A DNA stretch of 64,000 nucleotides from Parvibaculum sp046297875 (GTDB lineage Bacteria > Pseudomonadota > Alphaproteobacteria > Parvibaculales > Parvibaculaceae). Both the position numbers and the translations under genes were made by a program. Under the pieces are notes generated by a model that had not been told where the DNA came from, searched no databases, and saw only the letters and a list, made by a program, of their open reading frames with translations. Location: positions 2,294,001 through 2,358,000 of the forward strand of contig NZ_JBKBHD010000001.1 of assembly GCF_046297875.1 (NCBI RefSeq). Direction: 5' to 3'. Shown here piece after piece: positions 27,344-36,475 of the stretch (its first letter is position 1; each line of letters begins with the position of its first letter).

Positions 27344-27967
27344 TCAGACGCGCACGGGACGGCTGTCCTGATCGTTCTCTTCGTCGTCGTAATCATATTC
27401 ATCATCGTCGTTGCGGAGCGCAGGCGCCGGACGATCCGAATGACTGCGGCCGACAATATCGCGCATGGATTCGAGGTCGATATACTGGTCGGCTTGGCGG
27501 CGAAGTTCGTCGGCGATCATGGGCGGCTGGCTGCGCATGGTGGAGACGACGGTGACGCGCTTGCCCTTGCGCTGCAGCGCATCGACCAGGCGGCGGAAGT
27601 CGCCATCGCCGGAAAAGATGATCATGTGGTCGAGCTTGTCGGCGATTTCGAGCGCGTCGATCGCAAGCTCGATATCCATGTTGCCCTTGATACGGCGGCG
27701 GCCATTCGCGTCGGTGAATTCCTTGGCCGGCTTCGTCACCACCGAGTAGCCGTTATAGTCCAGCCAGTCTATCAGCGGACGCAGCGGAGAATATTCCTGA
27801 TCTTCGAGGAGGGCAGTGTAGTAGAAGGCGCGGATCAGGGTGCCCTTGCCCCGGAAATGATCCAGCAGGCGCTTGTAGTCGATGTCGAAGCCAAGACCGC
27901 GGGCGGCGGAATAGAGATTCGCGCCATCAATGAAAAGGGCCATTCGCTCATGTGGATAAAAGATCAT
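27344..27967 (-). CDS. NYN-domain (LabA/DUF88-type) putative ribonuclease
   Basis: A 207-residue protein of the NYN family, a PIN-like nuclease fold thought to cut RNA. The acidic residues are in ALFIDGANLYSAARGLG, KGNMDIELAIDALE and MIIFSGDGDFRRLVDAL. The C-terminus is an acidic low-complexity tail (DDDEYDYDDEENDQD), probably disordered. It is transcribed with the glycosylase gene that starts 10 bases later. A widespread stand-alone family; targets are unknown. Confidence 0.9.
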   Translation of the reverse strand: MIFYPHERMALFIDGANLYSAARGLGFDIDYKRLLDHFRGKGTLIRAFYYTALLEDQEYSPLRPLIDWLDYNGYSVVTKPAKEFTDANGRRRIKGNMDIELAIDALEIADKLDHMIIFSGDGDFRRLVDALQRKGKRVTVVSTMRSQPPMIADELRRQADQYIDLESMRDIVGRSHSDRPAPALRNDDDEYDYDDEENDQDSRPVRV

Positions 27968-28152
27968 TCAAAAACTCCAAACAAGAATGCGGTTATGAAA
28001 AAAGACCTGACTTCGCTTCATCTGGCAGCTTTAAGGTTTCCTGCAGAGACTTAGAACCGGAATAGTGGCTCGCGCAAGGTTTCCGGCAAGGCCGGGCAAG
28101 ATGTTCTTCGGCAATTGATTCGTTTGACTTCGAAATACCCAGTTTGAATGCA

Positions 28153-28683
28153 ATGAATATAATTCTGATTGCACTCGGCGCCAATCTTCCCGGCGCGTCT
28201 GGCGGGCCGGAAGCGACGCTTCGGGCTGCGCTCAACACGATGCCGTCGTTCGGGATTCGAGTCGTTCAGGTGGCGTCATTCTACCGGACGCCGGCGCTGT
28301 CCGATTATACGCAACCGGATTATGTTAATTCAGTGGCCGAAATCGAGGCAGCCGAGCCGCCCGAGGCGCTTCTCCGGACATTGCACAGGATCGAGTCGCT
28401 GTTTGGCCGGGTGCGGCGGGACCGGTGGGCACCGCGGGCTATCGACCTCGACCTGCTGGACTATCGGGGCATTGTTATGCCCGGCGGCAACGCCCGGAGC
28501 GGGGTCGCTGGAATGCCAATTGCCTTGCCGCATCCGGGGATTAGCGGACGGAGCTTCGTTCTGGTGCCACTTCGGGAGGTCGCGCCCGGCTGGCGGCACC
28601 CGGTCAGCGGGGAGAGCGTTGAGCGCCTGATTGCGGCGTTGCCCCATGGCGAGCTTGCCCGCATTCGCCGGACCAGTGGCTAA
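28153..28683 (+). CDS. folK: 2-amino-4-hydroxy-6-hydroxymethyldihydropteridine diphosphokinase
   Basis: HPPK transfers pyrophosphate from ATP to the pterin in folate synthesis. The 176-residue protein starts at the ATG at 28153 with IILIALGANLPG. It has SFYRTPALSDYTQPDYVNSV and the signature DRWAPRAIDLDLLDY (Asp pair binding Mg); the usual G in RWGPR is A here. LPHPGISGRSFVLVPL closes the fold. No other folate gene is adjacent. It precedes rpoZ by 106 bases. Confidence 0.93.
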   Translation: MNIILIALGANLPGASGGPEATLRAALNTMPSFGIRVVQVASFYRTPALSDYTQPDYVNSVAEIEAAEPPEALLRTLHRIESLFGRVRRDRWAPRAIDLDLLDYRGIVMPGGNARSGVAGMPIALPHPGISGRSFVLVPLREVAPGWRHPVSGESVERLIAALPHGELARIRRTSG

Positions 28684-28720
28684 AATCGTCGCAGAATTGG
28701 CTCTAAGAGCCTGTTCCTGC

Positions 28721-28749
28721 TTGCTTTCTGAGGGTTCAGCCCCTACATA
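28721..28749 (+). promoter_or_regulatory. promoter candidate for rpoZ
   Basis: TTGCTT (28721-28726) and TACATA (28744-28749) are 17 bases apart, in the gap between folK and rpoZ. The rpoZ ATG follows 40 bases after the -10 element. Confidence 0.4.
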
Positions 28750-28789
28750 CAGGGCCAAATCAGGATCCTGAATACTGGAGTTTTGTGCA

Positions 28790-29215
28790 ATGGCCCGCGT
28801 GACCGTTGAAGACTGCGTCGACAAGGTGCCCAACCGCTTTGAGCTGGTTCTGCTCTCGGCACACCGGGCGCGTGCCATGTCGGCTGGCGCGGAGCTGACC
28901 GTCGACCGCGACAATGACAAGAACCCGGTCGTGGCGCTGCGCGAGATTGCCGAGCGGACCATTCTGCCCGAGGATCTGCGCGAGGATCTGATCGGTTCGA
29001 TGCAGAGCCGCGTCGATACGGAAGAGCCGGAAGTCGAGAACATGCAGCTTCTGATGGCCGGCGAGACCAGCGTCGAGGTTCAGGATACGTTCGGCTCGGC
29101 CGAAGGCGGCGGCGACCGCATGAGCGAAGAAGAGCTGCTCCGCGCCATTCAGAGCCAGATCGACTCGCCGCAGCAGAAATCTGCCGATGCGGACGACATG
29201 GACGGGGAAGACTGA
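28790..29215 (+). CDS. rpoZ: RNA polymerase omega subunit
   Basis: Omega helps assemble RNA polymerase and takes part in the ppGpp response. Residues 1-70 hold the conserved core MARVTVEDCVDKVPNRFEL, LLSAHRARAMSAGA and NPVVALREIAE. At 141 residues it has the long acidic C-terminal extension usual in alphaproteobacteria (EEELLRAIQSQI, then DADDMDGED). It is directly upstream of the (p)ppGpp synthetase gene, an old conserved pairing, but a strong terminator separates the two. Confidence 0.96.
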   Translation: MARVTVEDCVDKVPNRFELVLLSAHRARAMSAGAELTVDRDNDKNPVVALREIAERTILPEDLREDLIGSMQSRVDTEEPEVENMQLLMAGETSVEVQDTFGSAEGGGDRMSEEELLRAIQSQIDSPQQKSADADDMDGED

Positions 29216-29270
29216 GAACGGGTGATCCGGGCCGGAGGACGGCCTCAAGGCCCAGACGCTATTCGGTTCA

Positions 29271-29307
29271 AGCGCCGCCCGGCCGGAAGGTAAGGGGCGG
29301 CGCTTTT
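29271..29307 (+). terminator. Rho-independent terminator of rpoZ
   Basis: AGCGCCGCCC (29271-29280) pairs perfectly with GGGCGGCGCT (29295-29304) over a 14-base loop and runs into TTTTCGTTT. It lies 55 bases after the rpoZ stop. Confidence 0.85.
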
Positions 29308-29403
29308 CGTTTGCGGGCAGGCTGCCTTACGTGTTTTGGCCGCATGGCGGCGCCCCTTGGATGTTAGGATTGTTGCAAGGAAGGTCACGGGAGAATCGAA
29401 GGC

Positions 29404-31551
29404 ATGTTGCGTCAGTATGAGCTCGTCGATCGCGTGCTCGGCTACGATCCGAAAGCGGACGAAGCCCTGATCAACCGCGCCTATGTCTATGCCATGAAGC
29501 AGCATGGCAGCCAGAAGCGCGCCAGCGGCGATCCTTATTTCTCTCACCCGATCGAAGTCGCCGGCATCCTGACGGACCTCAAGCTCGACACCGCAACGAT
29601 CGTGACCGCGCTGCTGCACGACACGATCGAGGATACCGGCTCGACGATGGACGAGCTCACCAAGCTGTTCGGACCGCAGGTGGCGGGGCTCGTGGACGGC
29701 GTGACGAAGCTCACCCGGATCGAACTCACATCCGAGCGGTCGAAGCAGGCGGAGAATTTCCGCAAGTTCCTGCTCGCCATGTCGAATGACATCCGTGTGC
29801 TCCTGGTGAAGCTCGCCGACCGCCTGCACAATATGCGGACGCTGCATTTCATCTCGTCGGCGGATAAGCGGCAGCGGATCGCGTTGGAGACGATGGAAAT
29901 CTATGCGCCACTGGCGGGCCGCATGGGTATTCAGGAGATCCGGGAAGAGCTGGAAGACCTCGCCTTCAAGGAATTGAATCCGGAAGCACGCGAGGCGCTC
30001 GTCAAGCGGCTCAACGAGTTTCGCGAGTCGACAGGCGATGTCGTGAAGAAGATTGCCACGGAGATCAGGGAGACGCTTGAAGCGGCCGGTCTTCCCTGTG
30101 AGGTGATCGGACGTGAGAAGCGGCCCTACTCAATGTGGCGCAAGATGGAGCGCCGCGCGATCTCGCTCGAGCAGCTATCGGATATTTTCGGCTTCCGCGT
30201 GATTGTGGACGATGTGCCGGACTGCTACCGCGCGCTCGGCGTGTTGCATACGGCATGGCCGATGGTGCCGGGGCGCTTCAAGGATTACATTTCGACGCAG
30301 AAGGCGAATGGCTATCGCTCGCTGCACACCACCATTATCGGTCCGCAGAAGAAGCGCGCCGAAGTGCAGGTGCGCACGCGAAAGATGCATGAAGTGGCCG
30401 AATACGGTATCGCGGCGCACTGGCTCTACAAGGAGGCGGCTGGCGGCGATGCGACCGGAGAGTTTGCAGCGACCTTCAAATGGCTCCGTCAGCTTATCGA
30501 GATGCTGGAGCATGGGGCCTCGCCGGAAGAATTCCTGGAGCATACGAAGCTCCAGATGTATTCCGACCAGGTGTTCTGCTTCACTCCGAACGGGCTGCTG
30601 ATCACGCTGCCGCGCGGCGCAACGCCCATCGATTTTGCCTATGCCGTGCATACCGAGATCGGCGATACCTGCGTGGGTGCCAAGATCAACGGTCGGCACA
30701 TGCCGCTTCGCACCAAGCTCGAAAATGGCGACGAAGTGGAGATCATTCGTTCGCAGGCCCAGAAGCCGTCACCCGCGTGGGAAGCGATCGTTGCGACCGG
30801 CAAGGCGCGTTCCGCCATCCGGCGGTCGATACGTGCGGCGAAGCAGGCCGAATTCAGCAAGCTCGGCCGCCAGATCGTCAAGACGGCATTCGAAGCCGTG
30901 GGACGCGATGCAAGCGATACGATCCTCGAGCGCGCGCTGGGGCCGCTGCGCAAGCACGATCTCAATGACCTTCTCGCGTCGGTCGGCGACGGCACGCTGA
31001 ATGCGGCGCAGGTGTTGCTCACGGTTTATCCGGAGGAACCGGCGCCGAAGGCGAGCCGCAAGCGCGGGTCGCGGGCAAACGGCAAGGACGAGGGCAGTGG
31101 TTCGGTGCGGGTGACGGGGCGGGCGTCCGGCCTCGCGATCCGCCTTGCGCCGGAGATGTTCCCGCTGCCGGGCGAACGTATTGTCGGCATCATGATGCCG
31201 GGCGAAGGTGTGATCATCTATCCGATCGATGCGCCCGCTCTAGAGGAGTTCGATGGCGATACACAGCGCTGGATAGATGCGACGTGGGATATTGACCCAG
31301 AGCACCCGCAGAGCTTTCCTGCGCGCCTTCGCGTAACGGCGAAGAACGAGGTCGGTTCGCTCGGTCATATTGCGACGCTGATTGCCGATTATGGCAGCAA
31401 TATCGCCAATCTCTCGCTGGCGCAGCGCGATATGGATTTCTACGACATCCAGCTCGATCTCGAAGTGCGTGACCTGAAGCATCTGACGCGGATCATGTCG
31501 GCGCTGAACGGGCTCTCCTGCGTCAATACAGTGGTGCGCCCGCGGCGCTGA
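29404..31551 (+). CDS. rsh: bifunctional (p)ppGpp synthetase/hydrolase Rsh
   Basis: The stringent-response enzyme. Of its 715 residues, the N-terminal HD hydrolase domain has SHPIEVAGILTDLKLD and the intact LLHDTIEDT; the synthetase domain has GYRSLHTTIIG and the RFKD form typical of bifunctional enzymes. A TGS domain (QVFCFTPNGLLITLPRGATP) and a C-terminal ACT domain (VGSLGHIATLIADYGSNI) follow. Both catalytic halves look intact, so this may be the only long RSH protein, as in most alphaproteobacteria. pyrE follows 36 bases later and begins the conserved string to parC. Confidence 0.96.
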   Translation: MLRQYELVDRVLGYDPKADEALINRAYVYAMKQHGSQKRASGDPYFSHPIEVAGILTDLKLDTATIVTALLHDTIEDTGSTMDELTKLFGPQVAGLVDGVTKLTRIELTSERSKQAENFRKFLLAMSNDIRVLLVKLADRLHNMRTLHFISSADKRQRIALETMEIYAPLAGRMGIQEIREELEDLAFKELNPEAREALVKRLNEFRESTGDVVKKIATEIRETLEAAGLPCEVIGREKRPYSMWRKMERRAISLEQLSDIFGFRVIVDDVPDCYRALGVLHTAWPMVPGRFKDYISTQKANGYRSLHTTIIGPQKKRAEVQVRTRKMHEVAEYGIAAHWLYKEAAGGDATGEFAATFKWLRQLIEMLEHGASPEEFLEHTKLQMYSDQVFCFTPNGLLITLPRGATPIDFAYAVHTEIGDTCVGAKINGRHMPLRTKLENGDEVEIIRSQAQKPSPAWEAIVATGKARSAIRRSIRAAKQAEFSKLGRQIVKTAFEAVGRDASDTILERALGPLRKHDLNDLLASVGDGTLNAAQVLLTVYPEEPAPKASRKRGSRANGKDEGSGSVRVTGRASGLAIRLAPEMFPLPGERIVGIMMPGEGVIIYPIDAPALEEFDGDTQRWIDATWDIDPEHPQSFPARLRVTAKNEVGSLGHIATLIADYGSNIANLSLAQRDMDFYDIQLDLEVRDLKHLTRIMSALNGLSCVNTVVRPRR

Positions 31552-31587
31552 CCGACAAGTCTCACTCAAAAACAAAGCCGGTGGAAA

Positions 31588-32172
31588 ATGGATCAGGAAA
31601 AGGTTCTCAAGGAGTTCGAGAAGGCCGGCGCACTGCTCAGGGGCCACTTCATCCTTTCATCGGGGCTGCATAGCCCGGTCTTTCTGCAGAAGGCGCTGGT
31701 GTTCATGAACCCGGCGCGTACTTCAAAACTCTGCAAGGCGCTCGCCGCGAAAATCGCGGGCGAGGTGAAGGGGCCTATTGATGCCATTATTTCGCCTGCT
31801 GTTGGTGGCATCATTCCCGGCTACGAGACGGCAAGGCACATGAAGGTTCCTGCCATGTATGTCGAACGGGAGAATGGCGAATTCGCACTCCGGCGCGGCT
31901 TTCATCTCGAAAAGGGCATGCGTGTGGTGATGGTGGAAGACATCGTGACAACCGGGCTTTCCTCGCGCGAGTGCATCGAGGCGATCAAGAAGACGGGCGC
32001 CAAGGTTGTGGCCGCGGCTTGTCTGATCGACAGGTCGGGCGGCAAGGCCAAAGTCGGCACGAAGCTCATTTCGCTCGCCCGGATCGCCATTCCGGCCTAT
32101 CCGGCCGACAAGCTGCCGAAAGAGCTTGCGGCGCTGCCCGCCGTGAAGCCGGGCAGCCGGCATCTTGCATGA
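31588..32172 (+). CDS. pyrE: orotate phosphoribosyltransferase
   Basis: PyrE joins orotate to PRPP in pyrimidine synthesis. The 194-residue protein has the PRPP loop VVMVEDIVTTGLSSRE near residues 113-128, ISPAVGGIIPGYETAR and the catalytic-loop region YVERENGEFALRRGF. It begins 36 bases after rsh. Together with pyrB and the pyrC-like gene at 1017-3289, the window holds three pyrimidine genes at two loci. Confidence 0.95.
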   Translation: MDQEKVLKEFEKAGALLRGHFILSSGLHSPVFLQKALVFMNPARTSKLCKALAAKIAGEVKGPIDAIISPAVGGIIPGYETARHMKVPAMYVERENGEFALRRGFHLEKGMRVVMVEDIVTTGLSSRECIEAIKKTGAKVVAAACLIDRSGGKAKVGTKLISLARIAIPAYPADKLPKELAALPAVKPGSRHLA

Positions 32173-32181
32173 GGTAGTGAA

Positions 32182-32793
32182 TTGTTTCGCCGTCGTGTCG
32201 AACTTCACCCGATCAGGAAGCTGAAGGAGTTTTTCTGGCCGAGTTCCGGCTGGAAGAGGTCGTTTCAGTATGGGTGGCGGCGCGTGTGGCGGCTTTCAGG
32301 CACGCCGCATGCGATCGCGCTCGGGGTGGCGGCAGGGGTGTTTGCTTCCTGCACGCCGTTGTTCGGCTTTCATATTCTGCTGGCGATGCTGGTTGCCTGG
32401 GTGATCCGGGGCAATCTGGTGGCCAGCGCCCTTGGAACATTTGTCGGCAACCCGCTGACATTTCCTTTCATCTTTCTGGTGGTTTACGAAGTCGGCACCT
32501 TCATGGTCGGTGTGCCGGTGGGGCATGTCGATCCTGATATCGAGGGCATGGTGCAGCAGGCGGGAGCCTTCGACCGCTTGTTGCCGCATATCGTTCCCCT
32601 GCTGGTAGGGGCTGTGCCCGTCGGAATTGTCTCGGGATGTGTCTTTTACGTCATTACGCGGAGCGGCGTTGAAGCCTATCAATCGCGCAGGCGAATATTG
32701 CTGGAAGAACGGGCGAGGGTGCGCGCCGAAGCGGCTGCGGCAAATTCCACCGGGACAAACGGCCTCGGGATGACCAAGGGAGATGCGGTATGA
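32182..32793 (+). CDS. DUF2062 membrane protein
   Basis: A 203-residue protein of the DUF2062 family with three or four membrane segments. The family pattern is clear: GTPHAIALGVAAGVFASCTPLFGFH, then FVGNPLTFPFIFLVVYEVG. The start is a TTG at 32182 with GAGGT upstream; no ATG fits. Its end overlaps pdxJ by 4 bases. The gene sits in this position, between pyrE and pdxJ, in many alphaproteobacteria; the function is unknown. Confidence 0.88.
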   Translation: MFRRRVELHPIRKLKEFFWPSSGWKRSFQYGWRRVWRLSGTPHAIALGVAAGVFASCTPLFGFHILLAMLVAWVIRGNLVASALGTFVGNPLTFPFIFLVVYEVGTFMVGVPVGHVDPDIEGMVQQAGAFDRLLPHIVPLLVGAVPVGIVSGCVFYVITRSGVEAYQSRRRILLEERARVRAEAAAANSTGTNGLGMTKGDAV

Positions 32794-33581
32794 GCGATGT
32801 GACAAGGCCTGGCTATCTGCGCCTCGGCGTCAATATCGATCATGTGGCAACGATCAGAAACGCGCGCGGGAACGATCATCCGGATCCCGTGAGGGCCGCG
32901 AAACTCGCTGCGGAGGCCGGCGCGGACGGCATCACGGCTCATCTGCGCGAGGACCGGCGTCATATTCGCGACGATGATATTGCGCGGCTGATGGACGAGA
33001 TCGGTCTGCCGCTCAATCTCGAAATGGCGGCAACGCCGGAGATGCTCGCAATTGCTTTGAAGCATCGCCCCCATGCCTGCTGCATCGTGCCGGAGAGGCG
33101 CGAGGAAGTAACGACGGAGGGCGGTCTCGACGCTGCCGGGCTGCACAATCACCTGAAGCCGATCGTCGACAGGTTGAGCGATGTCGGCATTCGCGTTTCG
33201 CTGTTTATCAATGCCGACAAACGCCAACTTGAGGCTGCGCGTTCGCTCGGTGCGCCGGTCGTCGAGCTGCATACCGGCGCCTATTGCGATGCGGTGCTCG
33301 AGAAGCAGAGCGCGAAGCGGGATGGGGAGCTTGCCCGTCTCGTTTCGGCAGCGCGAGACGGCGCGGCGCTTGGGCTTGAAGTTCATGCCGGGCACGGGCT
33401 CACCTTCGACACGGTTGGCCCGGTGGCCGCGATCCCCGAACTTGCCGAACTCAATATCGGCCATTTTCTGGTTGGCGAAGCGATCTTCACCGGCCTTGCC
33501 GAAAGTATTCGCATCATGCGTGAAGCCATGGACGTGGCGCGCGCGACAGCCGACGACTTGCGATCCAGGGATGTGCGATGA
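32790..33581 (+). CDS. pdxJ: pyridoxine 5-phosphate synthase
   Basis: PdxJ closes the pyridoxine ring from 1-deoxyxylulose 5-phosphate and amino-acetone phosphate. The 263-residue TIM barrel shows LGVNIDHVATIRNARG, GITAHLREDRRHI, CIVPERREEVTTEGGLD and VGEAIFTGLAESI. Start overlaps the DUF2062 stop (ATGA) and its stop overlaps the acpS start (ATGA), so the three genes are translationally coupled. The pdxJ-acpS pair is conserved across proteobacteria. Confidence 0.96.
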   Translation: MSDVTRPGYLRLGVNIDHVATIRNARGNDHPDPVRAAKLAAEAGADGITAHLREDRRHIRDDDIARLMDEIGLPLNLEMAATPEMLAIALKHRPHACCIVPERREEVTTEGGLDAAGLHNHLKPIVDRLSDVGIRVSLFINADKRQLEAARSLGAPVVELHTGAYCDAVLEKQSAKRDGELARLVSAARDGAALGLEVHAGHGLTFDTVGPVAAIPELAELNIGHFLVGEAIFTGLAESIRIMREAMDVARATADDLRSRDVR

Positions 33582-33979
33582 TTATCGGTATCGGCAACGA
33601 CATCATCGACATAAGGCGCGTGGAGCAGACGCTGGACCGTTTTGGCGAGCGCTTTGTCAAGCGCATCTTCACTGAAGTGGAGCAGCGCAAGTCGGAAGGG
33701 CGGCGCATGCGGGCGGCATCATATGCGAAGCGGTTTGCAGCGAAGGAGGCCTGCTCCAAGGCGCTCGGTACAGGGTTGCGCCGCGGGGTTTTCTGGCGTG
33801 ACATGGGCGTCGTCAACATGCGCGGCGGGCAACCGACCATGGCGCTTACCGGCGGTGCGCTCGACAGGCTTCACGAAATCACGCCGGAAGGCATGTCGCC
33901 CGTTATTCATCTGACCATTACCGACGATCACCCGCTCGCGCAGGCATTCGTCATTATTTCCGCCGTGCCCAGGTCCTAG
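33578..33979 (+). CDS. acpS: holo-acyl carrier protein synthase
   Basis: AcpS moves the phosphopantetheine arm of CoA to acyl carrier protein. The 133-residue protein has IIGIGNDIIDIRRVEQTL (Mg-binding Asp) and the second signature YAKRFAAKEACSKALGTGL (Glu and Lys). It overlaps pdxJ by 4 bases. The downstream lepB has its own ribosome site 80 bases later. Confidence 0.95.
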   Translation: MIIGIGNDIIDIRRVEQTLDRFGERFVKRIFTEVEQRKSEGRRMRAASYAKRFAAKEACSKALGTGLRRGVFWRDMGVVNMRGGQPTMALTGGALDRLHEITPEGMSPVIHLTITDDHPLAQAFVIISAVPRS

Positions 33980-34058
33980 GCATCGCAATTTCAGAGTGAG
34001 CAGACCGCTTGATCCGATGTGTTATGGTCCGGCAGCTCTGCAGGGGAGCAATCAAGGC

Positions 34059-34835
34059 ATGGCGAAGAGCTGGAAAGTCACGATGAGCGAAAATGCGCGA
34101 AAGTTGCGTGGCAGTTCGCTGTCGGAGAATGTGCGCACGATCATCTATGCGTTGCTTATAGCCATTGTCATTCGCGCCCTTCTGTTCCAGCCGTTTTTCA
34201 TCCCTTCGAGCTCAATGGAGTCCTCGCTGCTGATCGGCGATTATCTTTTTGTATCGAAATACAGCTATGGCTATTCCCGGCACTCCCTTCCGTTCAGTCC
34301 GCCTCTTTTCAGCGGGCGGATCGCAGGTGTGCAACCTGAACGCGGTGACATCGCCGTGTTCAAGCAGCCGACGGACAACCGGACGGACTTCATCAAGCGG
34401 GTCGTCGGACTGCCCGGCGACAGGATCGAGATGCGCAGCGGTGTTCTCTACATCAATGACCGCGAAGTGCCGCGCATGCGTGTGGACGATTTCATCGAAA
34501 ACGACGCATTCGGAAATGTTCGCCGCGTTCCGCGCTACAAGGAAACGCTGCCGAACGGAGTGACCTATCTGACCCTCGACCGCATGAGGGACAGCATGTG
34601 GGACAATGTTGGGCCCTATCAGGTGCCCGAAGGCCACTATTTCATGATGGGCGACAATCGTGACAATTCGAGCGACAGTCGCGTTGCGGAATCCGTCGGT
34701 TACGTGCCGTTTGAAAATCTTGTTGGCAAGGCCGAGATCATTTTCTTCTCCGCCGATGGGAGCGCGGCGCTCTGGCAGGTATGGAAGTGGCCATCGGCCA
34801 TTCGCTGGGACCGTATCGGCAAATGGGTCGAGTGA
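34059..34835 (+). CDS. lepB: signal peptidase I
   Basis: The membrane peptidase that removes Sec and Tat signal peptides. From the ATG at 34059 (GGGGAG upstream) it has 258 residues. One membrane helix (TIIYALLIAIVIRALLF) is followed by box B PSSSMESSLLIGDY with the nucleophile Ser, box D TDFIKRVVGLPGDRIEM with the general-base Lys, and box E MGDNRDNSSDSR. The frame is open from a GTG at 33996 but adds only a non-family stretch. Its last bases overlap rnc. Confidence 0.95.
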   Translation: MAKSWKVTMSENARKLRGSSLSENVRTIIYALLIAIVIRALLFQPFFIPSSSMESSLLIGDYLFVSKYSYGYSRHSLPFSPPLFSGRIAGVQPERGDIAVFKQPTDNRTDFIKRVVGLPGDRIEMRSGVLYINDREVPRMRVDDFIENDAFGNVRRVPRYKETLPNGVTYLTLDRMRDSMWDNVGPYQVPEGHYFMMGDNRDNSSDSRVAESVGYVPFENLVGKAEIIFFSADGSAALWQVWKWPSAIRWDRIGKWVE

Positions 34836-35503
34836 ATCAGGCGCTGCAGGCGCGGCTTGCCCACAATTTTGCAGATGACGATCTGCTGAGGCGAGCGCTG
34901 ACCCATCCGAGTGCCGACGGCGCGAACTATCAGCGTTTCGAGTTTCTCGGTGACCGTGTGCTCGCGCTCGTCATTGCGGACTGGCTTCTTGAGGACTTCC
35001 CTGAAGCCGATGAGGGCGAGCTTGCCGTCCGTTTCAATTCGCTGGTGCGCAAGGAGACTTGCGCGGAAGTGGCGGAGCGCGTTGGCCTTGGCGATCATGT
35101 CGTCATGGGGGGAGGCGAGGAGAAGGCCGGAGGACGGAAGAAGGCCGCCATTCTTGCGGATGCCTGCGAGGCGGTCATTGCAGCGCTATACATAGATGGC
35201 GGGCTTGCCGCGGCTGAGCGCTTTATCAGGGCGGAATGGGCGCCGCTGATCGAAAAATCGAGCATTGTGCCGCAGGATGCCAAGACGGCGCTTCAGGAAT
35301 GGGCCCAGGGTGCGGGGAAGCCGGTGCCGAAATACGTTCTGGAAGGCCGGACAGGTCCGGATCACGCGCCGGAATTCACCGTTTCCGTTCAGGTCGCGGG
35401 ACAGGCGCCCGTGCAGGCGAAGGGCGCCTCGAAGCGGCAGGCAGAGCAGGTGGCGGCGAAGGCCATGCTGGAAAAACTCGGTTTGTGGCACAGTCAGGAC
35501 TGA
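34823..35503 (+). CDS. rnc: ribonuclease III
   Basis: RNase III cuts double-stranded RNA in rRNA and mRNA processing. The 226-residue enzyme has the signature RFEFLGDRVLAL with its acidic residues, a second acidic cluster KAAILADACEAVIAALYIDGG and a C-terminal double-stranded RNA-binding domain ending KRQAEQVAAKAMLEKLG. Start may be the ATG at 34823 or the GTG at 34832; both overlap the lepB stop. Order lepB-rnc-era is conserved. Confidence 0.95.
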   Translation: MGRVNQALQARLAHNFADDDLLRRALTHPSADGANYQRFEFLGDRVLALVIADWLLEDFPEADEGELAVRFNSLVRKETCAEVAERVGLGDHVVMGGGEEKAGGRKKAAILADACEAVIAALYIDGGLAAAERFIRAEWAPLIEKSSIVPQDAKTALQEWAQGAGKPVPKYVLEGRTGPDHAPEFTVSVQVAGQAPVQAKGASKRQAEQVAAKAMLEKLGLWHSQD

Positions 35504-35536
35504 GCGTGCCGCAAGGCAATATGCTATTGAGACATC

Positions 35537-36475
35537 ATGGAACATGAATTGAACAAGAATGCGCCGGAAGGCGCTGTCGGACAGACGCGCTGCGGCTTTG
35601 TCGCCATCATCGGCGCGCCGAATGCAGGCAAGTCGACGCTGCTCAACCAGCTTGTCGGCTCCAAGGTCGCGATCGTGACTCACAAGGTGCAGACCACGCG
35701 CTCGCGCATTCGCGGCATCGCGATGGAAGGGAACACGCAGATCGTGTTCGTCGATACGCCTGGCATCTTCAAGCCGAAGCGCAGGCTCGACAAGGCGATG
35801 GTGGAAGCTGCCTGGGGCGGGGCGGGCGATGCCGATGCCATCATCCTCATGGTCGATGCGGAATATGAGCGTGATGAAGATCTTGAGCGGATCATCGAAG
35901 GTTTGAAGTCGCAGGGGCGGAAGGCGATCCTCGTTCTGAACAAGATCGACGCCACGAAACGCGAGAAACTGCTGAAGCTTGCAGAACGCTTGAACGAGAC
36001 CGGGTTATTCACCGACACGTTCATGATTTCCGCCATGAAGGGAAGCGGTGTCGCCGATCTGCGGCGTCATCTGGCGGCGCTGATGCCTGCCGGGCCGTGG
36101 CACTACCCGGAAGACCAGGCGGCCGATGTGCCGCTCCGCTCGCTCGCTGCTGAAGTTACGCGCGAGAAGCTCTTTCTCAGGCTCCACGACGAATTGCCCT
36201 ATTCGTTGACCGTTGAAACGGAAGAATGGGAGCAGCGTAAGGACGGTTCGATCCGCATTGCGCAGGTTATTTTCGTCGAACGCGAAAGCCAGAAGAAGAT
36301 TGCCCTCGGCAAGGGCGGTCAGACGATCAAGAAAGTCGGTCAGCTGGCGCGTGAAGAACTGGAAGAAATGCTCGAGACGCGGGTTCATCTGTTCCTGTTT
36401 GTGAAAGTGCGCGAAAATTGGTCCGACGACCGGGAGCGCTACCGCGAGATGGGGCTCGACTTCCCGACGGAGTGA
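35537..36475 (+). CDS. era: GTPase Era
   Basis: Era binds the 3-prime end of 16S rRNA during 30S assembly. The 312-residue protein has G1 GAPNAGKST, G2 TTRSRIRG, G3 DTPGI and G4 NKID, then a KH domain (IALGKGGQTIKKVG). The stop is 33 bases inside the last codons of a convergent methyltransferase gene, giving a 37-base tail-to-tail overlap. In most alphaproteobacteria recO follows era directly; here recO begins 3.5 kb further on. Confidence 0.97.
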   Translation: MEHELNKNAPEGAVGQTRCGFVAIIGAPNAGKSTLLNQLVGSKVAIVTHKVQTTRSRIRGIAMEGNTQIVFVDTPGIFKPKRRLDKAMVEAAWGGAGDADAIILMVDAEYERDEDLERIIEGLKSQGRKAILVLNKIDATKREKLLKLAERLNETGLFTDTFMISAMKGSGVADLRRHLAALMPAGPWHYPEDQAADVPLRSLAAEVTREKLFLRLHDELPYSLTVETEEWEQRKDGSIRIAQVIFVERESQKKIALGKGGQTIKKVGQLAREELEEMLETRVHLFLFVKVRENWSDDRERYREMGLDFPTE

